A stretch of DNA of 64,000 nt from CAVXXD01 sp963765625 (GCA_963765625.1 CAVXXD010000006.1:248001-312000), one strand, 5' to 3'. Numbered from the stretch's first letter, positions 1 through 8,648 are shown. Notes: generated by a model from the sequence alone, not told the origin. Made by a program: numbers and translations.

Positions 1-330
1 CACAGCTGCATCGAGATGATGCTCTCCCCCGAGGACAAAGAGGCGCTGGGCGGAGGGCAGAAGGCCTACTGGCTGATGCCGGCGTGGATGGAGAACCGCG
101 ACGATGTCTACTTCGAGTGGGACGCCGGCAAGCGCAACCAGACCTTCCCCCAGAACGACGTCGCCCTATTGGTGGACAGCCGCGGTTTCTTCATGAGCTT
201 GATGGAGGAGGACCCCGAGGCCATCCTGGAGTTCTCCGACTGGATGGGCCTGGCCTTAGACGCCCGGGACATCACCCTGGACCGGTTCCGGGGGCTGGTA
301 GCCGCGGCCCTCGCTTCTTTGAGGGAATGA
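1..330 (+). CDS. DUF1638 family protein, C-terminal part (5' end outside window)
   Basis: The frame is open from base 1, so the N-terminus lies outside the window; the first in-window ATG at 16 is internal. The visible 109 residues begin HSCIEMM and continue with AYWLMPAWMEN. From memory these match the DUF1638 layout, in which an H-x-C-I motif is followed by a 'tyrosine-rich strand, P-x-W' segment. No catalytic role is established for the family. The last 75 bases overlap tail-to-tail with the membrane-protein gene on the other strand. Confidence 0.6.
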   Translation, partial: HSCIEMMLSPEDKEALGGGQKAYWLMPAWMENRDDVYFEWDAGKRNQTFPQNDVALLVDSRGFFMSLMEEDPEAILEFSDWMGLALDARDITLDRFRGLVAAALASLRE

Positions 331-1128
331 AGCGTCACGGTATTTCTCTGAAAAGAACTGGTTGAAGCCGGCAATAATAAAGGATGCCCGCCCGCCTTCT
401 ATTACGGCCATTATCAGTAAAGAAGCTATGGCCGTAATGCCGTCAAGCGCATGACCTCCATAAAACCAGCCGAAGAGGAAAATGCCCGCGTCGACCAGAA
501 ACCACGGAATAATGAACATGCCCAGCACCCGCCGGTAATCTTCCTTTACAGCACATATGCTCTCCTCCATGGTGGACTTGGCCACGGTCTCTTCGTCGTT
601 TTCTTCCAGCATGGCCAGCTGAGGAGCCAGAAATATGCGAACCAGCAGGAAACAGCTGAGAAAGTCAGTGAGCATAAAAGCGGCCAGAAACACGTTCTTT
701 ACCTGATCGAAATCGAGGGATGACCCTGACGAAGAACTCACTGAGATTATGAGCAGAGGGATCATCAGGGGCAGGAAAAACACCAGACGGTAGAGGTAAC
801 TGTAGAACCAGAACCTCAATGGGAGCCTGAGAAAATAGTCCTTGTTGACGCTGATGGCCTCCCTCCACAAAACCAGGACATCCAGCCAGGCGATCTTTCT
901 GTCCATGTCGTAAGCCAGAGCCGCGAGGCACCAGAACTGAAAGTAGAGCACAAAAGTGACTATCTCCCCGGCAATCGACATAAACAGAGGGGCACCGGCA
1001 TGCATGAAAAGAAAACTCCGGGCAAAGACTACCGGCAGGGCCGCGACAGTCATCCAGAGCCAGATCCGAGGCTGATCCCGCCAGGCGCCGAAGGCTTTCT
1101 TGAGAAGGCTACTGTTACCGGCGCTCAA
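256..1128 (-). CDS. Uncharacterised polytopic membrane protein (290 aa)
   Basis: The protein has about five or six hydrophobic segments (around residues 22-40, 50-72, 108-130, 145-168, 203-222 and 228-250) and a charged C-terminal tail. No conserved motif is recognised; the overall look is that of DUF4013 or glycerophosphodiester-phosphodiesterase membrane-domain type proteins, but this is a guess. Its ATG overlaps the tadA stop by 4 bases, so it is probably cotranslated with tadA. The 3' end runs 75 bases into the convergent DUF1638 gene. Confidence 0.7.
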   Translation of the reverse strand: MSAGNSSLLKKAFGAWRDQPRIWLWMTVAALPVVFARSFLFMHAGAPLFMSIAGEIVTFVLYFQFWCLAALAYDMDRKIAWLDVLVLWREAISVNKDYFLRLPLRFWFYSYLYRLVFFLPLMIPLLIISVSSSSGSSLDFDQVKNVFLAAFMLTDFLSCFLLVRIFLAPQLAMLEENDEETVAKSTMEESICAVKEDYRRVLGMFIIPWFLVDAGIFLFGWFYGGHALDGITAIASLLIMAVIEGGRASFIIAGFNQFFSEKYRDASFPQRSEGRGYQPPEPVQGDVPGV

Positions 1129-1580
1129 CTGAGTCTCTTTTCTTCAAAGAAAGAAGAGAGGAGAGCGCGGCATTCTTCTTCGCAGATGCCGTCAACCACT
1201 TCCAGGCGGTGGGGCAGGCGCGGGTCGCGCACCAGGTCGAAGACGGTGCCGGCGGCGCCGGCCTTGAAATCCCGCGCTCCGTAGATAAGGCGGCGCAGGC
1301 GGGCCTGGACCAGGGCGCCGGCGCACATGGGGCAGGGCTCCAGGGTGACGTAGATGTCGCAGCCGTCCAGCCGCCAGTCGTCGAGGCTTTCGGCCGCGCC
1401 ACGCAGGGCCAGCATCTCGGCGTGGGCCAGGGGGTCGGCGTATTCCTCGCGGCGGTTGTGCCCACGGCCAATCACTTCGCCGCCCTTGACCACCACGCAG
1501 CCTACCGGCACGTCACCGTGGCCGAGGGCGAGCCTGGCTTCCTCGACGGCTGCGAGCATGAAGTCGCGGTTTACCGGCAT
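1125..1580 (-). CDS. tadA: tRNA-specific adenosine deaminase
   Basis: A 151-residue zinc deaminase that converts A34 to inosine in tRNA-Arg(ACG). The first zinc and catalytic motif is H53-A-E55, and the second is P-C83-P-M-C86. Length and motif order match bacterial TadA. The substrate tRNA-Arg with an ACG anticodon is encoded in this same window at 14508-14584. The ATG at 1580 gives the canonical N-terminus (RDFMLAAVEEA). It is the first gene of a two-gene minus-strand unit with the membrane protein. A large hairpin lies just upstream. Confidence 0.95.
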   Translation of the reverse strand: MPVNRDFMLAAVEEARLALGHGDVPVGCVVVKGGEVIGRGHNRREEYADPLAHAEMLALRGAAESLDDWRLDGCDIYVTLEPCPMCAGALVQARLRRLIYGARDFKAGAAGTVFDLVRDPRLPHRLEVVDGICEEECRALLSSFFEEKRLS

Positions 1581-1592
1581 CTCCTGCCCTTT

Positions 1593-1697
1593 CCTGAAAT
1601 CAAGTTGGGGTCAGACCCCTTCTTTCCTTTTTCGTCATTTTAGCAGGTGGCCGCTGCCGGAAGGAAAGAAGGGGTCTGACCCCAACTTGATTTCAGG
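1593..1697. repeat. Perfect 37-bp inverted repeat with GGGGTCAGACCCC core (REP-like)
   Basis: Bases 1593-1629 are the exact reverse complement of 1661-1697, separated by 31 bases. Each arm carries the self-complementary core GGGGTCAGACCCC followed by a TTCTTTCC tract. The right arm contains the stop codon of the thioesterase gene. A related core (GGGGTCAGGCCCC) occurs twice at 62.2 kb. From memory, this core is typical of REP elements mobilised by Y1 (REP-associated tyrosine) transposases; no transposase is in the window. Confidence 0.85.
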
Positions 1698-2166
1698 CGA
1701 AGTAGTGCTTGTACTGGGGAGGGGTGGGCATGACGCGGAAGGTAGCGTGGGCGTCCGCCACCACCTTGCCGGTATCGTCGCGTACCTTCACGTCGACCGT
1801 CTTGTCCGCTCCGCCCGACGCGATCACTTCTTCCATGACCACGGCGAATTCACCGTCGGTCACCCGGGCCGTGCAGGAAAGCTCTCCGCGCGGAGGGGCG
1901 ATGAAACGGATATTGAGGACGGTGTTGAGGACGATGAACTCGGCCGGGTCGACGTAAAAGAGCAGGGCCGCCCCGGCCGCCGTTTCCGCCAACCCGCAGA
2001 TGACGCCGGCATGGACCAGGCCGAAGGCGTTTTCGTTCTCCTTTGATTCTTCCAGGGCCATGGTTATCCAGCCGTCCTCCCCCTTGACCTCCCGCAGGCG
2101 CATGCTGCTGCGCTGCGCGAAGGGGCAACGCTGTTCCACCATGCCGACCAGATTCTCCACTTCCAT
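1693..2166 (-). CDS. Hot-dog fold thioesterase (PaaI / DUF4442-like)
   Basis: A 157-residue single hot-dog domain protein. The segment NAFGLVHAGVICGLAETAAG is the long central helix region of PaaI/YiiD-type acyl-CoA thioesterases, and the C-terminal half has the expected beta-strands ending in DAHATFRV. The start at 2166 is chosen over the longer frame because GGAGGTGGG lies about 8 bases upstream; the extra 22 residues of the long frame are unlike the family. The substrate cannot be read from sequence. It is divergent from the secreted esterase across an operator-like dyad. Confidence 0.8.
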   Translation of the reverse strand: MEVENLVGMVEQRCPFAQRSSMRLREVKGEDGWITMALEESKENENAFGLVHAGVICGLAETAAGAALLFYVDPAEFIVLNTVLNIRFIAPPRGELSCTARVTDGEFAVVMEEVIASGGADKTVDVKVRDDTGKVVADAHATFRVMPTPPQYKHYFA

Positions 2167-2192
2167 GACCAGCCCACCTCCCCATAACCGCC

Positions 2193-2232
2193 GTAACATC
2201 AACAAGACAAACATGTTACATGATAGTAACAT
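2193..2232. promoter_or_regulatory. Operator-like dyad, GTAACAT half-sites
   Basis: ATGTTAC (2213-2219) and GTAACAT (2226-2232) form a perfect 7-bp inverted repeat with a 6-base spacer. A third GTAACAT half-site lies at 2193-2199. The site sits between the divergent thioesterase and esterase genes, where a TetR-type repressor would be expected to bind. No regulator gene is adjacent. Confidence 0.45.
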
Positions 2233-2359
2233 CGGTTATCCTTTTTACTTCGCAACCCTATGTTATCATTTAAATGTAAGGTGCAAACGCATATATAGAG
2301 TGATTGCAAGGATCCGCGACGCAAAGATCACGAGGAGCTCTAACCACAGGAGGGCATGA

Positions 2360-4981
2360 ATGAAAACCCACGGCAAGGCTTTAAGCCTCATTCTGGTCAT
2401 CGCGCTGTTGTTGTCGACGCTGATCTTCTCGGCCGGGTGCGACCTGGTGGAATACTGTGAACCGAAGGCCGGTACGGCCTGTCGCTTCGACTTCACCTCC
2501 ACTGCCGACGGCACCAGGCTGCCGGCCACCATCTACCTGCCCAACGGCTACGATTCTTCGAAGACCTACCCGGTTTGGATGGAGCTCCATGCCCTCTACA
2601 GCACCCCCATCATCAACAACGACACCAACGACCCCTTCTCCAACCAGCTCAAGACGATGGCCGACACCAACGGTGTGATCCTCTTCGCCCCCTGGGGGCG
2701 CAACCTGCACAGCATGTACGTCGACGGGGTGAACAAGGACAGCGGCACCAACGCCGAACCGCACTTCACCGATAACATGTCCTCCCTCGCCAACTGGAGA
2801 ACGGTGAGCGGCACCTGGAGCGCCGACTCCGGTACCGGCATGACCACCCAGCACGACTCGTCCGGTACCGTGAAGGAACTTGTCCGCACCGGCTCCAGCG
2901 GCGCCGACTACTCCATCCGGGTCAAGGCGCGCGAAGTTTCCCGCTCAGGCGACATAAGCGCTTTCGGTGTGAACCTGCGACGCAATGCCAACGGGGAATG
3001 CTACCACGTCGACCTGTGCACGGACTCGAGCTCGGGCTCGGCGCACAAATACGTCCGTCTCTTCCGCTACGTCTCGGGAACCTGGACCCTGATATACCAG
3101 GTGGAAATCGACTGGCAACCGCTGGCTGTCGGGGACTCCTGGATCGACCTCAAGGTCAACGACTACACCGGCTACATCGAGGTCTACGTCAACGAGAAGA
3201 TCATCAACCTGCAACCCAATTACGATAACCAGCCCTACGGTTACGGCCGCTTCTGTTCCGACATACCCGTCTCCGGTGAGGTCGCCCTGACCAGCATGGG
3301 GGGCGCCCACAACTTCGACCAGTTCAGCGTGCAGAACGAGTACGAGTACGGCGAGCAGGACATCATGGACACCCTGGGGCAGTTCTGCGAGAAATACAAC
3401 GTGGACGAGAGCCGTGTCTACGCGGCCGGCCACTCCATGGGAGGCCTGGGGGTCTACACCGTCGGCCTGCACAATCCGGGCATCTTCGCCGCCGGCAGCG
3501 TCTCCGACGGGTTGAGCGACCTGGTCTACGACTACCAGTTCCTGGTGGAGCACTTCCCGCGCAACCCCGGCTCCCCGTATGCCGACGTCAATGACGGACA
3601 GCTAACCGACTACCTCCGCACCCTCAACGGGACAGAGGATACCAAAACCTCCACCCTGGACTCCGCCCTGATGCGGGACAACAGCGCGCGCTACATCCTG
3701 GAGAACGCCGTCAACCTGCCCTTGAACATCGTGCACGGGACGCCTGACGGGACCATACCCAACTGCAGGGTGCCGGTGATCATCAGCTGGTGGGGGCCCT
3801 GGCTCTGGTTCTGGGGCCAGAACCAGGCGCCCGCGCCGTATTCCCCGGCCACCCCGACCTACGCCAACGGCCAGGACATCTACGACCTGCTGACCACCTG
3901 GTCAACCAGCGGGGCTTACAGCGCCGACTACCTCACCAACGCCTATGCCGGGCACGGCTTCATGGAGCCTTACTCCGACACCTATGAATACTTCTCGGAC
4001 AAGGTCCTCAACCGCCACCCCACCCAAATCGCCTATAAAACCTACGACGATACCGAGAGCACCTCTTACTGGATGAAGATGAAACGCTACGCCAGCGCCG
4101 GCAGTGAGGCCGCCATAACCCGGGCCACCTACAACTCCGCGGCTAACAGCATCAGCGCCCACGCCCGCAACGTGGAGCAGCTGACCCTGGACCTTACCAG
4201 AGCCGGGGTGAGCTGTGCCGCGAGCAAGACCATCACCGTCAATCTGGACAGCAACGTCGCTCCGGTGAACATGCCGGTGAACAACGTCTGCACCTCCACC
4301 AGCCTGGTCCTCACCCACAACTGGCCCAACCCGGCCGGGGTGAAGGTCTCTCTGGACGGCACCCTGCTGACCTCCGGTACCGGTTACACCTGGTCGGGAC
4401 AGACCCTGACGGTGCCCGGCGTCAACCTGTCCTCGTCGCACGTGCTTACCATGGTGTCTCCGGCTACTCAGGCTTCCAACCTGCTTTCCAATCCCGGTTT
4501 CGAGGCCGCCAACACCGACGGCACCGCCGCGAGCTGGGCCTCGGTGCTCGAAACCGGCGGTACGGCGACCTTCCAGCGCAGCGTCCAGCAACCGCACGCG
4601 GGAGACGCCGCGGCGCGTATCAAGAACCCGGCTCCCGGCGCCTCCTCTTACCTCGCCAACCTGCAGCAGAATGTCAATGGCATCACCGCCGGCAAGAGCT
4701 ACGCCCTGAGCGCCTTCTTCAAGACGCGCATGCTCGCCAACGCCGGGGTGCGCGCCGAGATAGTCTGGCTCAACTCGTCCGGCACCACCATCTCCACCAG
4801 CACATCGTCCACCGTATCCGATGCAGGATATTCCAACCGTGACTGGAGCCAGCTCTACCTGAAGGCCACGGCCCCCACCGGGGCGGTCTCCGCCCGGGTG
4901 AGGCTGCAGACAGTGGGTTCTTCGACGGCCGGCACGGGAAGTGTATTTTTCGACGACGCCAGCCTGTACCTGCTGCCCTGA
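2360..4981 (+). CDS. Secreted lipoprotein esterase with inserted lectin-like domain and C-terminal CBM
   Basis: An 873-residue exported protein. A signal peptide ends at a lipobox with Cys27 (IFSAGC). An alpha/beta-hydrolase domain of the feruloyl-esterase/PHB-depolymerase type is split: the first strands (about 35-130) include LFAPWGRN, then about 190 residues (roughly 136-327) form a concanavalin/LamG- or DUF1080-like beta sandwich ending GGAHNFDQFSV, then the hydrolase resumes with the nucleophile elbow G357-H-S359-M-G-G. HGTPDGTIP and YAGHGF are the likely acid and histidine regions. A carbohydrate-binding-module-like domain (NLLSNPGFE, about 709-873) closes the protein. It probably acts on acylated polysaccharide or polyester outside the cell. 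The start is supported by ACAGGAGGGC upstream. Confidence 0.8.
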   Translation: MKTHGKALSLILVIALLLSTLIFSAGCDLVEYCEPKAGTACRFDFTSTADGTRLPATIYLPNGYDSSKTYPVWMELHALYSTPIINNDTNDPFSNQLKTMADTNGVILFAPWGRNLHSMYVDGVNKDSGTNAEPHFTDNMSSLANWRTVSGTWSADSGTGMTTQHDSSGTVKELVRTGSSGADYSIRVKAREVSRSGDISAFGVNLRRNANGECYHVDLCTDSSSGSAHKYVRLFRYVSGTWTLIYQVEIDWQPLAVGDSWIDLKVNDYTGYIEVYVNEKIINLQPNYDNQPYGYGRFCSDIPVSGEVALTSMGGAHNFDQFSVQNEYEYGEQDIMDTLGQFCEKYNVDESRVYAAGHSMGGLGVYTVGLHNPGIFAAGSVSDGLSDLVYDYQFLVEHFPRNPGSPYADVNDGQLTDYLRTLNGTEDTKTSTLDSALMRDNSARYILENAVNLPLNIVHGTPDGTIPNCRVPVIISWWGPWLWFWGQNQAPAPYSPATPTYANGQDIYDLLTTWSTSGAYSADYLTNAYAGHGFMEPYSDTYEYFSDKVLNRHPTQIAYKTYDDTESTSYWMKMKRYASAGSEAAITRATYNSAANSISAHARNVEQLTLDLTRAGVSCAASKTITVNLDSNVAPVNMPVNNVCTSTSLVLTHNWPNPAGVKVSLDGTLLTSGTGYTWSGQTLTVPGVNLSSSHVLTMVSPATQASNLLSNPGFEAANTDGTAASWASVLETGGTATFQRSVQQPHAGDAAARIKNPAPGASSYLANLQQNVNGITAGKSYALSAFFKTRMLANAGVRAEIVWLNSSGTTISTSTSSTVSDAGYSNRDWSQLYLKATAPTGAVSARVRLQTVGSSTAGTGSVFFDDASLYLLP

Positions 4982-5005
4982 CCGCTTCTGCTTCGACATT
5001 TGAAG

Positions 5006-5029
5006 AAAAGGCGCCTCGCGGCGCCTTTT
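5006..5029 (+). terminator. Rho-independent terminator of the esterase gene
   Basis: A perfect 10-bp stem (AAAAGGCGCC paired with GGCGCCTTTT) with a TCGC tetraloop, ending in a T run, 24 bases after the esterase stop. Confidence 0.9.
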
Positions 5030-5142
5030 CTGTTGCCCGCACTAGTCCCGATGAATCCTCGAGTTCTGGCTGGGCAATAAAAGGTATCCGGCATCGTCTG
5101 CCGTATATTTTTGTAGTCGCGATGAAAGGTGGTATGTTTTCG

Positions 5143-6147
5143 ATGGCCCGTCTAGACAAGCTGTTCCACGGTAAGCCGGTTACACACGAGGACCTGCAGT
5201 GGCTACAGGAAAAACTGCTTTTCGACCGCATTCCAGTCGGCGACCGCTACGTCCGCTTCGTGGTTATGCTGTTTCTTTCGACGGTCATCGCCACCTACGG
5301 CGTTGTCGGCGACTCCACCGCGACGGTGATCGGCGCCATGATCGTGGCTCCCTTGATGACCCCGATCATGGCCGTCTCTCTCAGTGCAATAAGCGGGGAT
5401 TCCCGCAACATCTTACGCTCCCTGGCGATCTCCCTTGGCGGAGCGGCAATGGTAGTGGGGCTGGCGTGCGCGCTGGCCGCGATACTGCCGAGAGATGTTG
5501 ATATCGCCGGCAATTCCCAGATAGCGGCGCGTGTCTCGCCCCGCCTCATCGACATGATCGTCGCGCTGGCGGCCGGCGCGGCGGGAGCCTTCGCCACCGG
5601 CAGGGAAGACGTCTCGGACGCCCTTCCCGGCGTGGCCATCGCCATCTCGCTGGTACCACCCCTCTCAGTCGTCGGCATCTGCCTGGCGGCCGGAGAGCCC
5701 ATGGCCGCCTCTGGCGCCCTGGTACTGTTTTTCACCAACTTCCTGGCCATCATCATCTCGGGGATGGCCATCTTCGCCATGATGGGCTACAGCGGCGTGG
5801 CCCAGAACCTCCAGGGCCGGTCGGCACGGCAGTGGACCGCCGTCGTCATCGCCGTGGCCACCCTCATCATACTAGTCCCGCTGACCTTGACAGGCATCCG
5901 CGTAGGTCAGAACGAGGTCATGCAACGGCGGGTGGGGCAAGCGCTGGACAGGTGGCTGGCCGGAACGGAATTCGATACATACTCCATCGTCGCGGACGGC
6001 AGCAAGGTAGACGTGATCATCGCCGGGCCGGACGATGCCCCTCCCCTCGACGCCCTCCAGCAGGACCTGGAGAGCGAGGTCGGGGAAGTAGTGGTCAATA
6101 TCAAGGTGGTCCCGGAGACCAACCTTAAGGTCGAGATAACTCCCTAG
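5143..6147 (+). CDS. DUF389 family membrane protein
   Basis: The N-terminal cytoplasmic helix is followed by about six membrane segments typical of the TIGR00341/DUF389 family, including GDSTATVIGAMIVAPLMTPI and the second conserved stretch ALPGVAIAISLVPPLSVVG. The C-terminal about 80 residues are soluble. The function of the family is unknown. The frame opens at 5122, but AAAGGTGG at 5125-5132 sits 10 bases before the ATG at 5143, so that start is preferred (334 residues). It is preceded by a strong terminator and is probably monocistronic. Confidence 0.85.
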   Translation: MARLDKLFHGKPVTHEDLQWLQEKLLFDRIPVGDRYVRFVVMLFLSTVIATYGVVGDSTATVIGAMIVAPLMTPIMAVSLSAISGDSRNILRSLAISLGGAAMVVGLACALAAILPRDVDIAGNSQIAARVSPRLIDMIVALAAGAAGAFATGREDVSDALPGVAIAISLVPPLSVVGICLAAGEPMAASGALVLFFTNFLAIIISGMAIFAMMGYSGVAQNLQGRSARQWTAVVIAVATLIILVPLTLTGIRVGQNEVMQRRVGQALDRWLAGTEFDTYSIVADGSKVDVIIAGPDDAPPLDALQQDLESEVGEVVVNIKVVPETNLKVEITP

Positions 6148-6177
6148 CGGTCAGCAGACCAGAGAGGAGGAAAGACG

Positions 6178-6556
6178 ATGCCGAGGATTGTCCATTTCGC
6201 CATCGACTCGGACGATCCGGAGAGGGCCATCGGATTTCTACAGCGGCATCTTCGGGTGGAAGTTCGATAGGTGGGACGGCCCCATGGAACACTGGTTGGT
6301 GACCACGGGGCCCGATGATGAGCCGGGCATCAACGGCGGCATGGGCAGGAGGACGCCGGAAGGGCTTTCCTTCAATACCTACCGCTGCACCATCGAAGTC
6401 CACGACGTGGAGGAGTATTCCGCCAGGATAAAGGAGGGCGGCGGCCAGATTCTCATGGAGAAATCTCCCATACCCGGCGTGGGGTGGTATGCCGCCTGCG
6501 TCGACACTGAAGGCAACAACTTCGGCATCCTGCAGCCGGATGAGGCGGCCGGCTAG
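6178..6556 (+). pseudogene. Glyoxalase/VOC family protein, single-base frameshift
   Basis: An ATG at 6178 with GAGGAGG upstream starts MPRIVHFAIDSDDPERAI, the normal N-terminus of small VOC proteins. The expected continuation DFYSGIFGWKFDRWDGP is in the next frame. Removing one G at 6232-6233 joins the two into an intact protein of about 125 residues, ending GNNFGILQPDE. The downstream frame alone would need a TTG at 6188 with no ribosome site. Either a sequencing indel or a recent mutation is possible. The stop overlaps the convergent decarboxylase gene by 4 bases. Confidence 0.75.
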
Positions 6557-7353
6557 CGGGCCGGCAGGTCAGCCTGGCTGAAGCCTTCGCCCTCCGGCAG
6601 CACCAGATCCAGGTTGGCGGTGGTGTCCAGCATCACGGTGACGTCGCCGGTGCGGCAGTCCAGTACGTGTCCCCCGGACTGGCCGTCCTCGGAGATGAAG
6701 TGTAAGTGGAAACCGGAAGAGTCGACACTGCCCACGTAGGCGGGGCTGAAGAAGCCGATCATGGTCCCGCGGACGTTTTCCTTGTCCCAGGTGACCTGCT
6801 GAGCCACCACGTCCGAGAGGGGCGGGTAAGGGGGCTGCTGGCCGGGGACGCTTCTTATTTTCAGGGAAGCGAACTCACCTTCCACCCGTACGGCGTAGAA
6901 GTAGTTGTTGCTCGGGAAGAGCCCGCCGGCGAACTGCTGCAGGCCGCCGTAGTCCAGCCCGGCGGGGGGAGTGCCGGTGATATCCGTCTGGAACCAGGTG
7001 ACCATGGCGAAGGGGGCGGACTGGCCGTCGGAAGCCCGGACGGGCACACCGTCGGTGCGCACCTGGTAGAAGACGCCGTCCAGGGCCACCATCTCGCCGT
7101 CCAGGCCCGTGAAGGAGCCGATGCCGCAATCACCGTGCTGCCGCAGGGTGGCGTAGTCCTCGCTGCCCTCGAACACGCCGGTGTTGAGCGCCCCCAGGGT
7201 GGAGACCTGGTGGAGGGTGTCCGGCTGTTCTGCCGCGGTCCCCTCCTGCCCCCCGCAAGACACGCCGGCCGCCGTCAGGGCGAACAGCAGCAGCGCGAGC
7301 GCCGGAGCGGCAATGCGGACCGCCGGCCTTCTTCTCAGGAAACCTGGCAACAT
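6553..7353 (-). CDS. Alpha-acetolactate decarboxylase, exported lipoprotein form
   Basis: It converts 2-acetolactate to acetoin. The zinc site H216-L-H218 and H229 (GFHLHFISEDGQSGGHV) and conserved blocks such as LRQHGDCGIGSF and FGGLFPSNNYFYAV-like strands match the BudA/AldB family. The N-terminus is a hydrophobic signal ending AAGVSC33, so the mature enzyme is probably lipid-anchored outside the cytoplasm. The ATG at 7353 is chosen because GAGGAGG lies 7 bases upstream. It follows a four-TM protein by 34 bases in the same direction. No acetolactate synthase is nearby. Confidence 0.85.
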   Translation of the reverse strand: MLPGFLRRRPAVRIAAPALALLLFALTAAGVSCGGQEGTAAEQPDTLHQVSTLGALNTGVFEGSEDYATLRQHGDCGIGSFTGLDGEMVALDGVFYQVRTDGVPVRASDGQSAPFAMVTWFQTDITGTPPAGLDYGGLQQFAGGLFPSNNYFYAVRVEGEFASLKIRSVPGQQPPYPPLSDVVAQQVTWDKENVRGTMIGFFSPAYVGSVDSSGFHLHFISEDGQSGGHVLDCRTGDVTVMLDTTANLDLVLPEGEGFSQADLPAR

Positions 7354-7387
7354 CGCTGGCCCTCCTCTTCTCTCCGGTCCTCCAGGC

Positions 7388-7885
7388 TTATTCCTCTTCG
7401 CTTCCCCCGGCTGCTTCGGGTGAGGCCTCTTCCATCCCGGGCTCAGGCTCAACGGCCTTCACGGCTTCCGGCACCTCCACCAGCCTGGGCCGCGTCGCCA
7501 GTGCCATCAGGCTGCCCAGCAGGGCGAGAAGCGCGCCTATAAGGGCTAGATACAGCCCCGCGGACCACTTCTCGGCGCCGATGGAGAACATGGTGCTCAG
7601 CCCGCCCACCGCGGAGTAAAGGACGATACCGGACGAGACCGCGGCGAATACCGGGCCGGCGGACAGCTGCTCCCATACCCAGGCGATACCGATGCCGAAG
7701 AGAATAGCAACGCCGAGGATGAGCGCCAGCTTGTCCGGCTTCGAAACGGGGTAAGCGGTGCCGCTGTCTTCAGGCAGCCACTCCAGGAACGACGAGACCA
7801 GGACCAGCAGACCTCCCAGGACTCCGGTGATCAGCCCGAACGGCCGGGCCCCCTGGCTGGTGCTCGGTGCGATGGTTAAACTCAT
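7388..7885 (-). CDS. Small membrane protein, four TM segments, acidic tail
   Basis: 165 residues with hydrophobic segments near 16-35, 52-72, 80-100 and 110-130, then an acidic, Glu/Pro-rich tail (about 135-165). No family recognised. The first loop carries FLEWLPEDSG. It is probably cotranscribed with the downstream acetolactate decarboxylase. The ATG at 7885 has AAGGAAGTGGAG upstream. Confidence 0.65.
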   Translation of the reverse strand: MSLTIAPSTSQGARPFGLITGVLGGLLVLVSSFLEWLPEDSGTAYPVSKPDKLALILGVAILFGIGIAWVWEQLSAGPVFAAVSSGIVLYSAVGGLSTMFSIGAEKWSAGLYLALIGALLALLGSLMALATRPRLVEVPEAVKAVEPEPGMEEASPEAAGGSEEE

Positions 7886-8009
7886 GAAGGCTCCACTTCC
7901 TTTCTGTTGATCGACGATCAGGTTTCGTCACTAGTCTAACCATGATTGGTGATAAAATTGAGCTTGCGGCCACAAGGTATGGTAAAAGCGCTGGTAAAGG
8001 AGTACGCCG

Positions 8010-8648
8010 TTGGGAAAAGTCGCGCTCATCTCCGGGGGTATCGACAGCATCGCCGCTGCCTTGCTCGCCGGGACGGAAGACGCCGTTCCGGTCTTTGTCG
8101 ACTACGGCCAGAGTTCGCGCGCCAGAGAGCTGGAGTGCGCGAAGGCCCTGGCGGAGCGCTTCTTTGAAAAGAAGTTCATACGCGTTGACCTGCCATGGTA
8201 CCGGGAGTTCGTCTCGCCCCCCTTATGCACGGGCGCGGAAGCTCTGCGCAAGCCGCTGGGCCACAATCGCAGTATCGCCTACGCCCCTTTCCGCAACTCC
8301 CTCTTTATCGTCATCGCCGCGGCCATCGCCGAAGCCAACGGCCTGCAGCAGGTGGTTACCGGGTCCCACCGGTCGGACACCGTATACCCCGACAACAGCC
8401 CGGAGTACGCGGAGGCCATGAACGGATTGCTCTCCACGGCCAGTATGGCCGAGACCATCGAACTGGTGACTCCGGTGATGGAGATGGACAAGGTGGAGAT
8501 AATCAAGGCCGCGCACGCACTGGGCGTGCCCTTCGAGTTGACCTGGGGGTGCTACAGCTCGAGCGACAAGCCATGCCGATCCTGCCTAAGCTGCAACGAC
8601 CGGGCCAGGTCGTTCAAGGCGGCGGGGATAATCGACCCACTCACCTAG
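8010..8648 (+). CDS. queC: 7-cyano-7-deazaguanine synthase
   Basis: An ATP-dependent enzyme that makes preQ0, the precursor of queuosine. It has the PP-loop SGGIDS at the N-terminus, a central GSHRSDTVYPDN substrate segment and the C-terminal zinc cluster CYSSSDKPCRSCLSC. The start is TTG at 8010, supported by AAAGGAG 7 bases upstream; no ATG fits. At 212 residues it is the normal length. No other queuosine genes are adjacent. Confidence 0.92.
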   Translation: MGKVALISGGIDSIAAALLAGTEDAVPVFVDYGQSSRARELECAKALAERFFEKKFIRVDLPWYREFVSPPLCTGAEALRKPLGHNRSIAYAPFRNSLFIVIAAAIAEANGLQQVVTGSHRSDTVYPDNSPEYAEAMNGLLSTASMAETIELVTPVMEMDKVEIIKAAHALGVPFELTWGCYSSSDKPCRSCLSCNDRARSFKAAGIIDPLT

